NCBI GenBank assembly: GCA_020086605.1
Contig: JACBWW010000007.1
Location: forward strand, 25,159,249-25,223,248
Source: Lanius collurio
Taxonomy: Eukaryota; Chordata; Aves; Passeriformes; Laniidae
Direction: 5' to 3'
Length of the DNA stretch: 64,000 nucleotides
Both the position numbers and the translations under genes were made by a program. Under the pieces are notes generated by a model that was given only the letters and a program-made list of their open reading frames with translations, was not told where the DNA came from and made no database searches. This document shows, in pieces, positions 10,591 to 22,600 of this stretch. Numbering within the stretch: position 1 is the stretch's first letter; each line of letters opens with the position of its first letter.

Positions 10591-13500
10591 CATCATTTCT
10601 CGGTGCCAAGTATCTGCATGAAGGAAAAATGCTTCCAAACACTTTGGGTATATCTTTTTAACTACCTCTGTCAACAAAGAATGAAGATGCTTTTGCCAAG
10701 TTTAAAAAAATCCAGCAACATTTTCTTCAAGTGACAGTCATTCCCCAGTCTCTGGGATTCAGAGAATGCATTTTGCCATCTTCTGAAAAAAAGCCTTAAT
10801 TGTAGCAAATAGTAGCAATTCTGTGAAGAATTGCAGGCTGCAGAAGGTGGAAGGGTAGCACAATCGAAATGCCAGAATGCTTTTGGCAGAAAAGCTATAT
10901 CATGAAACCAAAATGTTTCATCAGAACTTGAGTTCCTGCACAGCTCTGCAGAAATGCCTCCCTGGTCTGCAGCACTGCAGCAAGGCAATCCCTGCTCATC
11001 ATTTGCAACCACAGTGTTGCAAAGTGCTGTAACCTGGGCGAAACCTAATTGAAGCCATCCCTTTTAGGAATGTGCATCTGACACTTGGGTTTGGAAGGGT
11101 ACAGTTCAGGTTTCCTTGTTTTCACACAAACTAGACTTGTCTTGAAGAGAAATTATCTGTTCCTTCTGGTTTCTATCATTTCATATGACCGAGGGTTCCT
11201 GATTCCCTACAACATCTGCTTCAATGGTAATTCAGCCATAAGACACTACATTTTATTTATTCTTGAACATAATCACAGGGTTGCTTGCAGAGATTTGAGT
11301 ATGATTGGAAAGAGAAAAACATCACTTCAAAACCTGAGAGGAAATTGGCAGGGCATTGGCCAAAGCTGGTCCAGCCAGCTGGAACTGAGGTACATCAGCC
11401 CAATATTAGCAAAAATAGTGCAGATCACAGAAATTAGACCTCTGGTGTCAGGAGTTCACACGTGCTTCAGGGACTGCAGTGAACAGCTCAACTCAAGAGG
11501 GACAGATGCATCTGGCTGAGGCTGTTGGCTTCTCTCTGGGTAACAGAACATTAGGCTGCGTATTGAGGCTCTGTGAACGTTTATTTACAATGCTGGGAAA
11601 TATGCATAGCTTATCCTAGGGGTCTCCTTCTAGTCTTACTTCATTACTTCTGCTGTGTGTATACCCTGCTTACATTGAAATGTTTGAGTAGCCAATCCAA
11701 GCTCTCAAAAGTTAGGAAATGCCAAAATTCAAGCAGCTCTCCTTCACCTCTCTCATACTTGGGGTCATGTTGTTTTACTGCCTACACATCAACCAAAGCA
11801 CTAATTAGTTCAAGCTATGCAAATTGTTTTAAAAAGCTAAAAAGCCTAGTTTGCAATTTAAAATGGGATCCAGATGCCCTCATCACTTCAAGGGAGAAAA
11901 AAAGGCATTAAGTGGTAACTGGATTTTTGTGTTACATGGCACACATCCAGGCTGAACTTGCATATAAAAATAAACTTCATGAGTTCATTGTTCTGAGCTT
12001 ACAGCCAAACGTCCTGTTTGTCTTCTGTTGACTTTAAATGTTTTGGGACTAAGTTGTATAAAACATACTTTTCAAAAAACCCAGTAACAGTAACTAGCGA
12101 AATCTAAATAATACAATTATTTATTTCTTTGCATGCTTCTGGACATTGCACAACCTCTGTATATTCTGATAGAATTAATGTGAAAATAGTCAAAATATTC
12201 ACTTATTTCTCTGTTCCCATAGAAACTCTGACAGCAATGATTCATACCTAAGAATTATTAAGTCCCTGACTATGCAATTTGTACTGCTCTTCTCCACAGG
12301 GCTCCAACAGCTCACACATTGTACTGCAGAGAAAGCTCACCTGAAGGACAGATTATCTATTTTTGTTTGTCAGCTTCATGTTCTTGGAAATGCACAGCCT
12401 TCTTTATTCACCACAGATGATTTGCAAAAAAAAAAAACCCTAGCAAAAAAGAAAACATAAGCAGAAAAAAATCCTAATCACAACCAGTGTGTTGTGCCAC
12501 AGTGAACAGGGGAAAGAGCTGGATTTGCTCTGCCAAACTGAAGCATGTGGGATAATGTAATCCTGCTGTAAATGGAAAAGGAGCCTGCACAGCAACTGTC
12601 TCATACACCAAAAGAAGGGACAACACACCAGCTGGGACAAAGTGAGGGGGTAAGGCCCTGATAGTCTCTCTCCTGACTCAGGCTGGTCCTTGTCTGGCTT
12701 TTCATGCTCTGCACAGCAAGTGTCTTCCCCAGAACAGCTGGAAAAATGGAAACAGCAGCTGACAGAAAAGTGACGAGCAAAAAATGGACCCATCAGCTCC
12801 AATCTGGACATATGCTCTATGTAATTAACCCTTCATACTCAATATTTCCCTGGAATTTGGACTTTCACAACTTTTCAGTCCTTAGTCTTTGTGCCAAGAC
12901 CATCAACTGAGGTGACAGAGATACTGATTTTGATAGCACTTTGGTGTTAAAGCACTTGCTTGGTGAAGCTACCTAAGAAAATCAGCTCTATCCAATGGCA
13001 AAAGAGCTGAGGGACATCACTTACCTCCTCAGCAGTACAGTGCTTGCTGAAAGAAACACAATGAATGGCTACTTTGGCAGGAAAAGGTGAGGCGGATGCA
13101 GTTCATGAGGGTTTTTCGCCCTCAGAATTACAATGCGGGAGAAGAAAAAGATGCACCAGCTCCGCTACTGCAGAGTCATTTTCCACTATAAGGATGTGGT
13201 AGCATGGCTAGCTCAGTAGTGCATAGCACACAGCTGAACTTTGAACTGAACAACTACTTTTGCTCCCAAGGTTTTTCAAGTAGACGTCAGAGAATAAGAT
13301 GCAGAAACACCCCACAGCTGCCACCTACCAAGTGATTATCAGTCTGTTGTGCAGTGCTGAAGACCAGCTCTGCCACTGACATTCATAAAGAAATACCCAG
13401 AAGGCTACAATGGTTCCTAGGCTGTGTGGACAAGTCAAGAATCTTAAAAACAGTTTCACCTGAGAGTAATCTGGAAATTGGGTGGTGGAAAGGAAAGTCA

Positions 13501-16500
13501 CATGGAGTCAAGTAATTCTTTTCCAGGGCAGAAAATAGATACTGGCCTTCTATCATAGAGCAATGGAGAAGTCCTGATGCAACCCCACCAAACCAAATGA
13601 CTGTACCCATGGAAACGTCAAAGGTTCGATTTTTAAATTAATGCAAAATAAAATTCAATCATATAAAAGAGAAAAATAAAACAAAACAAACCTTTAAAAC
13701 CCCCTATCATTTGGTAATGACACTCATTTAAGTAATGTTCCGTTTAAGCATTTTTTATCAACATTAAAGTATATTTTTGACTAGAGACTTGTGGGTAATA
13801 AACGACTAATAAAACAAATTTCCATTTACAGATGCATTAGAAAATGAATCTATGGTATAACAGAAAATAAAATTATATATGCATGTATTTCTCCCACTTC
13901 AATATCTCTAAATGCAGTTTGGTTGGTTAGCACAGTGGCCCATGAGTTCTGGTGGGATTGTCCCGTGAATAACCATCAGCAGGGCAAGGAATGGAGGGCA
14001 AGAGACAAGGAGCACCACTGGAGTTCATTAATGAGCATGAGATTGAGCATACACCCAGCACAATGCATTCCTAACGAGATGTCAGACAAGTAAACAACCC
14101 TTGGTTACAAGTATCTTCAAGAGAAGAACTGAACAGTGAGCTCCATTATGTTTACAAATTATATATGGGACTGTTTTGGTGCAGTTTTTGCTCTTGCTAT
14201 TATTAGGCCTTATTTACGTACCATTTGGCTGTACAAGTTAATTTACAATGAGCAGAATTTTTCAAACACAACATAATTCCCATCACACAGCACAGAGAGC
14301 CCAGGAGCAGTGGCAGTTTCAGTACAGTAAAAATAACTCAAGAAGGCTTCACCTGGGCTCTGTGATACACAACCACACTGTGCTGCTCATTGCAGCAGAT
14401 TGCATGGGTCAGGCAGATGGAAAGCATTTTCACTGAATGACCAATTGCAGAAAGGGAAGACCCCGTGGGTGTGATCCTGATGAATAAGTAAAGGTAATGT
14501 CCAAGCTGGAAGTATAATTTAAAGCATTAACACTGTAATTTCAGTATCAAGAGTATAATTTAAACTCCTTATGGACTGCAAACACTGCTTTTGGAAACAG
14601 AGAAAGACTAAATGGAGGGTAAGCTGCCAACCAGGAATGTCCAACACAGATCAAACATCTGCCTAACTACGTGGTGTGTTGATGTGGCAGCTTCTAGTGT
14701 GCCTCAGAAAACCAAAGTGAGGGTGTCTGAGACACAAGATAACAGTTACTGTAGGCTAAAAATATAGAGATTTTTGTCCAGAATTTAGGCTGCTTGGCTA
14801 TATCTACTGTAGTTTATCTATTATACTGCCAAGGTGTGTTCCTAGTGCTCAAAACTTAATCATGTGTATTGTTAATTTATTAGAACAATTACTGGCAAGC
14901 CTTCAGAACATCCTACTGTCACAGTCTGCAGGTGTGGTTTCAGCATTAGCAGAGCCTAGAGACCATTCCCAGTTGGCTGTTTTGCTGCAGATGCTCTGTG
15001 CTGGGGGAGAGAGAAGGTGATTCTGTGGGTGGAGGTGGCTAATCCCTGCCAGCTGCTAAGAACAGTCCTGGGCATGTTCAGCCCACCACTGATGTAGCCC
15101 TTGCATCTTATGAAAGATGAGCCAGCTGGGAAGAAGTGAAGTCAAATCAAGTTTCATTTCAGGGTTTGGGGTTTTTTTGCCACAACTGATTTCTCAGGAA
15201 GCCAAATCTCTGAGGAAGAATAGGTTCAATCTCCTCAGTTTGCACTGCATTGGCAGTCAATACATTGATCATTTGCAATTTAATTAAGATGAGTGACTTT
15301 GATACCACAGAAATGGTTAAGACTTAATGACTGTTGGACACAGAGAAGTACATAGATGGTGTAGCCACACCTTTTTGCATCCAGCCTAGATCTGCCTAAC
15401 ACAGGACAAAATACAACACATTCCTGCAGCTGTTGAGAGAAGGCTATCCAGAAACTGTTCACAGGATGCCCATCTCTTGTAGCAATAACACTTGGTATGG
15501 CCAGTCCCTGTATTCAGCATGTCTCAGGGGGTTGACACCGGGTGTCCCTCCATGGGGCTCTAGTTCCTGTGACTCAGCAGGATTTGACTGTGAGAGCCTG
15601 AGAAATCCAAAGCTCAGCCCACACAGGACAGAGACACCGCCGACAGGCTTGGAAAAGAGCTCAGAGCTGGCAGGGTTTGCACAGACCAGCCAACTAAGAC
15701 CGTTCATCTGCTCTCTGTTCATGCTTCACAGATTTTTATTGCTTTTTATAGCAACAGATGCTTTTAGTGGCACTTTTAGTCACACCAGTGCTTTCTCACC
15801 TCTGCTTAGTCAAAAACCTAGTCTTTCCTTTAAGGTGTGGAACTTGCTAATGATGCCCAGGCTGCAGCCATCTCAAAACAAGGTCATTGAAGTATTTTTG
15901 GCAGAGGAGGAGATACACATTGCACTCAAACTATCTGAAGATGGAAACTTACAACTGGCTGGTGATGGATGTCGTATTAGAAGCATGAAACCAGTGATCT
16001 GCAAGAGAGACCAATTACCTTTTCATATAAATTATTGCCTCCCTCTCCATCCGTGCTGCAGAAAGCTGAGCTATAGATCTCAGACTACAGGAAGGAAGGG
16101 AGACTGACTGGCCGGCTATGATGATGGAATTCAACCTGATGCTTTATCCAAAATCATCTAGTTTAGTTCCTACAAGTCTGCAGACCTTCAAAACATAATT
16201 TTGGGTAGAGGTCAGGAAAAAAAAAGAATGGGAAAGAGCTGAGGAGAATGGGTTATTAATTTTTGTAAGCTGTTGTCTTCTGGTTTAGAACTAAGTACAA
16301 GTCTTTAAGGGATGAGATGAAAATTTAAATGACAGTAGAGATTAGAATTAGTACATTTTTTTTATTTTTATCTGTTTAAATAGAGAGGACAACAATGAAA
16401 ACAGCCGAGGCCACACTAGAGGCCATACCAGAAATCAGGCAAGGGTAGCAGTTTCTCACTGTTTCCTTTATTTTTGTTAAGAAACCTTGTCAAATCTCTT

Positions 16501-16550
16501 TGAAGGAAAGATATCAGTGACTTCAGAGCAGCAGATGGTTTGAGCTAGAT
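10591..16550. other. AT-rich non-coding stretch with ORF-like and splice-like islands
   Basis: No gene is recognised. Two islands stand out and are treated as findings: a cluster of overlapping short frames with splice-like signals at 13025-13191, and a 224-codon open frame at 15433-16107. The remainder is AT-rich with no transposon ends that I recognise. Confidence 0.5.
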
Positions 16551-16650
16551 AGATCACAGGATAAGCTGAGTTGGAAGAGACTCACAAGGTTCATCAAGTC
16601 CAGCTCCTGATGCTGCACAGAACCATCCCCAAGAGTCATGACGTGTGCCC
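16551..16650 (-). mobile_element. CR1 LINE 3' tail fragment
   Basis: The + strand reads 'atcacaggataagctgag', 'ttggaagagactcacaagg', 'catcaagtccagctcctg', 'ctgcacagaaccatcccc'. This is the reverse complement of a common avian CR1 3' UTR ending, where the original has 'ggatcatcaagtccagc...ctgcacaggac'. Only about 100 bases are recognisable. Confidence 0.75.
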
Positions 16651-19600
16651 AAAAGTACAGACACACAAATGGTAAAGCTACAGTACACTCACAGTGTCTC
16701 ACACTCCAGCAAACTGAGCCTCAAGCAAGGGGTTTTAAGGTTGCTGAAAGCTGTTGGGATTGTCTGACACCCACTCCAGTGGCTGGGCATCCTTCTCAGA
16801 TGCAAGGGCTCAGTGCAAATGCTTGTTTTGGTATATGAAGAGTGGAGGGGGAGGATCCAAACATGTCTGTGCGTGGGGACTAGGCATGGCTCTAGGATAA
16901 ACCATAAAATAATGAAGAGCTATTTTAAAAGTAAATTTCACATTGACTCGTTGTAATTTGTCCATCTTGTTCTTTCCTTCATCTTTTCTGATTAGTGGAG
17001 ATTAGATACATAAATAAGGTTTTTTGGGGTAGAACTGCTAACTAGCTTGCCAAACAGATTTGGATGAAGGCTTTTAAGGCACAATAAATAAAATACAGTA
17101 AATAAAGTAAATACAGAATTACTACAAATAAGCCACAGAAATGACTTCCAGGGTCACTTTCCTCTTGCCATGCCTTTCCCCTCACACAGCAAGACAAGCC
17201 ATGCTTGCTGTCCTTGTAGCCAGTAGCTGCAAGCAGCAGGGGACTTTCCATGGAAGTCCCCTGTACAAGGCACACAGGACATTTCTGAGGCTGGGGCGAG
17301 CAGTAACGAGCAGCACCCCGGGGCAGCCACAGGGGTTATTGGACTTTTCAGAGCATGGCAGAGGAGCATTACCACAACTGGGTCACTGTGCCACTGGTGA
17401 GCACAAAAAGTAAAATACAGCAATTTAGTAAATTATCTGTAATCCAGGATAAACAAAAACACATTTTCACTTAGCACATTTCCCTGAAGTCTCTAATTGC
17501 TTCTTACCAACTTTTTACTAGAATAAACACTTTTGTTATTAATGTAAAGGAAGCAATCTTTGAATTCACTTTTTTTGTTTTCTTCCAAAGGGTGTCCACA
17601 GGGAGGAATTAACATGATCCTGAGCTAAATAGTGCCTTCATTTGCCCCACTTATTTTAGAAGCCTTCAATTTCCCCGCCTCCCCCATGAAGGAAGGTTGG
17701 AACAAATCATTAAAAATGCCAGCCCACTGCTTTCCTTTCCACTTGTGTGGGAGAAATGGGTCTTGAAGTGAACAGACCACGTAGGCTCTTCTGGAGCTGT
17801 AAGACTGAAGAGAAGGGAAGGAAAAGGTTGGAACACAACCAGGGATGGGGGCCACGAATATTAGAATCTGGTAATTAATAAGCATTCACTGGATGTTACA
17901 AACTTTGTCTCCAATGGGGTTTTCCCCCTTCCAATGCACAGAGACAGTAACAAGGGTCAGTAATCCAGTCAAGGTGTAGCAAATGACTGAGAGCAGGTGT
18001 CCTTGACCAAAAAGGCAAAGCATGACAGCACTAGTATATATCCATTTAGGTGATCAGTGGAGCAGTTCACACAGTCCAGATTGCCTGGATGAGGCAGGGA
18101 TCATATGCTCAGAAACAAAGTTAGCTACACCTTAAGATCAACATGCTAATCAAAATGTTAAAATATCTTGTGTCCTTCATGTAATCATTCCCAGTTTGCA
18201 CTGATTACTGCACAATTTGTTGAACTCTATGTAAAATATTATAAGCACAGTTTCTGATTATTTACTAATTTGTTATGATAGAAAAAAACAACTTCTAATA
18301 TGCTTACGTTGGGCTTTAGGTTATTAACAATTAATAGGGAAAGCTTCTTTCTCATCCCATTGGAAATGAGGGCCAAATCCAACTTAAGAGGCTCACATTT
18401 GTATTTCTGTTTGCTCCTAGCTTTTCTGAAATAATTTTCTTAAGTGAGTCTACTGTAAATGCTTTTATAGGTTTTACAAAGGACTCATCATCATCTGTCC
18501 CAACTACTCATCTGTACCTCTGCTGGAATCACAAAAGAACCCTGAGGCAACTGAAAAACAAAACCAATACTGGGAGAATAATGACGTTCTGATCATTTGG
18601 AGTCTGCTTCGATTTTCCTTTTATTTGCATTTGTCAGAAGGCTGGGATATGCCTCTGCCAAAGGGGGGATGTGCTGTGGGTGGAGCTGATGTGAGCAGGC
18701 GGGGATAGGATAAGATATAAGCAACATCTGCTCTCAACACAAAGCCAACCTCCTGGCCCCTTGGCAAGACTGCTTTCTTAGGTCCATGCTCATCACAGTG
18801 ATACCTACAGCCTCTCTGAGGATATGCCACTGGGATGGTTTTCTGCATCTGACCCTAAATGAACACACTTACATGTAAGGAGGTTTAAAATGCAGCATAG
18901 TCTACAACCAGTTTCTTCCCAAGGTTAACTAACTGAGATATGTATTTTCAGCTACATGATGCCTCTGCATACAGGCATGCTGTGAACCAGACAGCTTAAG
19001 CAAGAGAAGAGAGAGATGGAGAAAAGGGTAGAGAAAGTTTGGGAAATGGGAGTTTGGAAAGAAAGGGAGACGCAGAGAGAGAAAATCGTGTGGAAAAACT
19101 GCCTGTCATTTCCCTGATAGATGGATGTTGCTCAGTGACAGCACTGATCCTCATGCAAGCAGGCATGTTACTGCTCACTGAAGGAGTCTGTCATTAAGCA
19201 GGCAAATATGCAAAAAAATCACAAAACTTTGAAACTTTTTTATGCATGTTTTTGGGGATGTTTTTTAAAAACCATGTCAAGGCCCTTGCCTGCAGGCTAT
19301 TGTTGTCCAAAGTGACTCTCCATCTGTCTCAGATGCACACAGGGAAAAACCACATTCATCATTATTGATTACTTTAGGTCTTGAAGGCCTGTGTAATGGA
19401 AAGGCCGATGTCAGTGTAAGACAATAGATATAGTGAGTCCTTTCCCAGGGTTCTTTGTTTAGGCTCAGTGGGCGCCTCAGGCACTTTGTGTATATGTCTA
19501 AACCAAACATCAGTCAGAAACCTGTCATGTCCACAGGATACAAAAAGCTGGTATCTCAATGCATGAGAGAATTTCATCACCAGGGTCAAGTTTACTTTGA

Positions 19601-22600
19601 AGACTGTGTCATGAGGGGAGAAACGTTTTGGATTTTTAATAGGACAAAAATTATGTTGTTATTTCTTGGGTTTCAGATGTTCTTAAAACCAGAGATAGAA
19701 TCCAGAGTTGTGTTGCAGCTGGGACTTGACATCATGAACACTCAAACACTGGAAATCACCCATACTCACTGCTTTATTGTAAATCTTGCCCATAAAATCA
19801 GCGGACAAAACGACTCTTGTTGAGAAAAATCCTTGTACTTCAGCCTATAGGAACAAACTGGGATACAAAGGATGATATGCAAAACTGAACTGCAGTAGCA
19901 GTATCAGTTTCTATTGACATTTTTGTGTCATCTACTATAAGAACCGAGAGAAGAGCTGTGGTCAGATACCTTGCATTGCAAACTGATGTAGAATAAAGCT
20001 TAAAAGGCTTTTAAACTTTTGCCATCTTGTTTCCAAAACAATTATAAAAAAATCATTCCATTTTGGGAAGGCAAAGGAAGAGAGAAATGGGAACAAATAT
20101 TTAGAAACATACAAGGAGATTTAGCAAAGAAATTTTTTGCAGAATTTTTTTCTTTCCTTTTTTCCCCTCACATTGTTCTTTATACTAATAAACACAGCAT
20201 ATGTACTCCATCTAACTTCACAATCAGAGAAAGCTTTTAACCATTTCCTTATTTCTTTATCTGATTTTATCTAAAAACAAAACACTACATTTGCTATATT
20301 GAAATTTCAGCTTGAGCTATTTTAACAAAAAGTAGGGAAAACCTAGGAACAAAAAAGAAAGCTGAAAATGGTAACCTAAAGACATACCTTAAGCCTATCT
20401 GCAGGACAGTCAACTAAACAGCTGTCTGTGGAGTACAATAGGCTCTTAATCATGAGGAAACAGCTGTAGGTGAAGTTGTATTGTCTTCTTTCTCACACTT
20501 GCACCTTCCAAGACTAATTTCTGAATGTTACCAGTTCACTGAAAAAGTCACGTTTCTGAAGCCTGCATCACTACCCCAGCTGAATACTAGAAAAATGTAA
20601 GTAAAGGATGTGGCCTACTCCCAGAAGGTAAAAGAAAGGATCTACAAAAATGGAAAAATGTTAGGGTAGTTTAGTAGCCATTCAACAGTGTTCCTGCAGG
20701 GCGTTCTCCTCTGCAACACCACCTATGCTGTGTTTAGCCAACTGCTCCCACTCACACAAACCCTACAGCAGTGCCTAAAGCCAGCATTAGCAATACACCA
20801 TGGCCCTGTCTTTAAGTTCAGTCATTCCTCTTCAGGTATTCTGAAGTGCTTTGCACTACTATCACTGTGAAGCCTTCTTGGAAGAGCAGGGAAGTCAAGA
20901 ACTCCCAGGGTTGCAGTTAGGTACTTGCATCCAAGAAAGAAATTTGTACAAAAATCCTCCCAAAGCCCATTTTTAATTGGAAGTGCCTAATGGCAGGCAT
21001 TTTTGTAGCCATGCCTATCCAAAAGTCATCTTGACTCTGCAGGGTACATCCAGCACCTTGGGACTTGCATGCTTTCACCCTCACTTCCAGCTTTTTCATT
21101 GGCAAATGGAACAGTGCATGGGAACTTTTCTGGTCAGCGGGATAGGTTTGTCGAGACTAATAAACTCTGAGGATGGCTCATGGTATTAGATATGCCCACA
21201 TCAACCAACTTTCCCTCAAGCAATTCCTGAGCGCAGTTTGGGAGCTGGAAGGTTCTAGGGACTTTTTCCAGTAGGCACCATGCATGAGGTCTCCCAGCTG
21301 CAAGGGGAAATAAACATTCCTGCCACAGATGTGGGCTATTCTGGGAGCCAGTCGACATCAGTGCCCAGGAAGATCTTCATCCATTTAATTTACTAATGCA
21401 TATCTAGCTGAAGACAGCGAAATCTGGTCTGTGCCTGGGTTTACCCGACTCTCACTGGTACCGATGTTAGTGCACTGGAGCCACATCAGTGTGTGGGAAG
21501 GAGTGAAAGATCAATAGTCCCAGAGAGAAAGTAAGAGAGTATCTGCATTCAGCCTGTCCCCCAGAGTGCTCCCACGCCTTGGGGAGTGGGTTCTTGTTCC
21601 TGCTGAGGAGTTGATTGCATGTTTTCATCTAATGACTCTTTTTAATGGATATACATTCCCAAGGAGCTGGAACAGGAAAACTGCTGTAATTGCGTCATGA
21701 CAGAACAAGCTCTGTGGAGCTCTATTTCCACTTAAAGAGAGGAATTTTAATGATATTTATGAAGGAAAAACCTCATGCATGTCATTAATTGCTCTAGTCA
21801 ATGACTAAAGAAATACTACATAATTCAAACATACATTTGAAAAAATATGGATGAATCAATATAAAATTAATTTTTAATAAGGGCAAACTTCCAGGACTAA
21901 TTAACTTGCTAGGCTGATATATATAACAAAGATTGGTACATCCAAACTAGAGATGGATAAAATTTGAAAAAATAATTAGAAAAATAATTCCCCCAAATAC
22001 TGATTGAAATCAACTGATGATAGCAGAAAAGTTAATGCTGACTCGGGAAATATTTAATCTCTTAAAAGGGTTGTTTTTTTTTTTTTTGTTACAAATAAAC
22101 TCAATGGTTTTAAATAAATAGTAAATAAAGCTACTTAATCTCAAGAGAAAGAAAATTAGGTCTTCTGTATCAGCTAATTGATTAATTATTCAAGTTTATT
22201 CAAGTTTTAATTTTGGAATTCAAGCAAATGCTAGGATTGGAAAAAAATGCTACAGCACATCCTTCTTTCAAACATGCTAATATATTTTAATGTGACTTTT
22301 TGAACATGTGTTCAAAGCAATTTTTGGAAGACATGAGAAGACTGAGACATAGGCCATGTTATATTCCATTTCCAAGTACTCAGATATATATATTTGCACT
22401 ATTATTTTTATTAATTTATTCTTTTCCCTTTATTTTATGTTCTGTTCTTAATGTTTATCTGATATCATTTTTCTAGGCTATTGACTAAACTAAATTGTTC
22501 ACTCAAAAGTTCACATATAATTCCTACAAAAAAATCATGCCTGTGTTCATGGCATCTGCTACAGTAATGTCATACACAAATGAATATGATATCCTCATTC

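Noticed and set aside
10243..10677. 144-codon minus-strand ORF
   Set aside because: It lies in the degraded CR1 3' end and is a LINE remnant, not a host gene.
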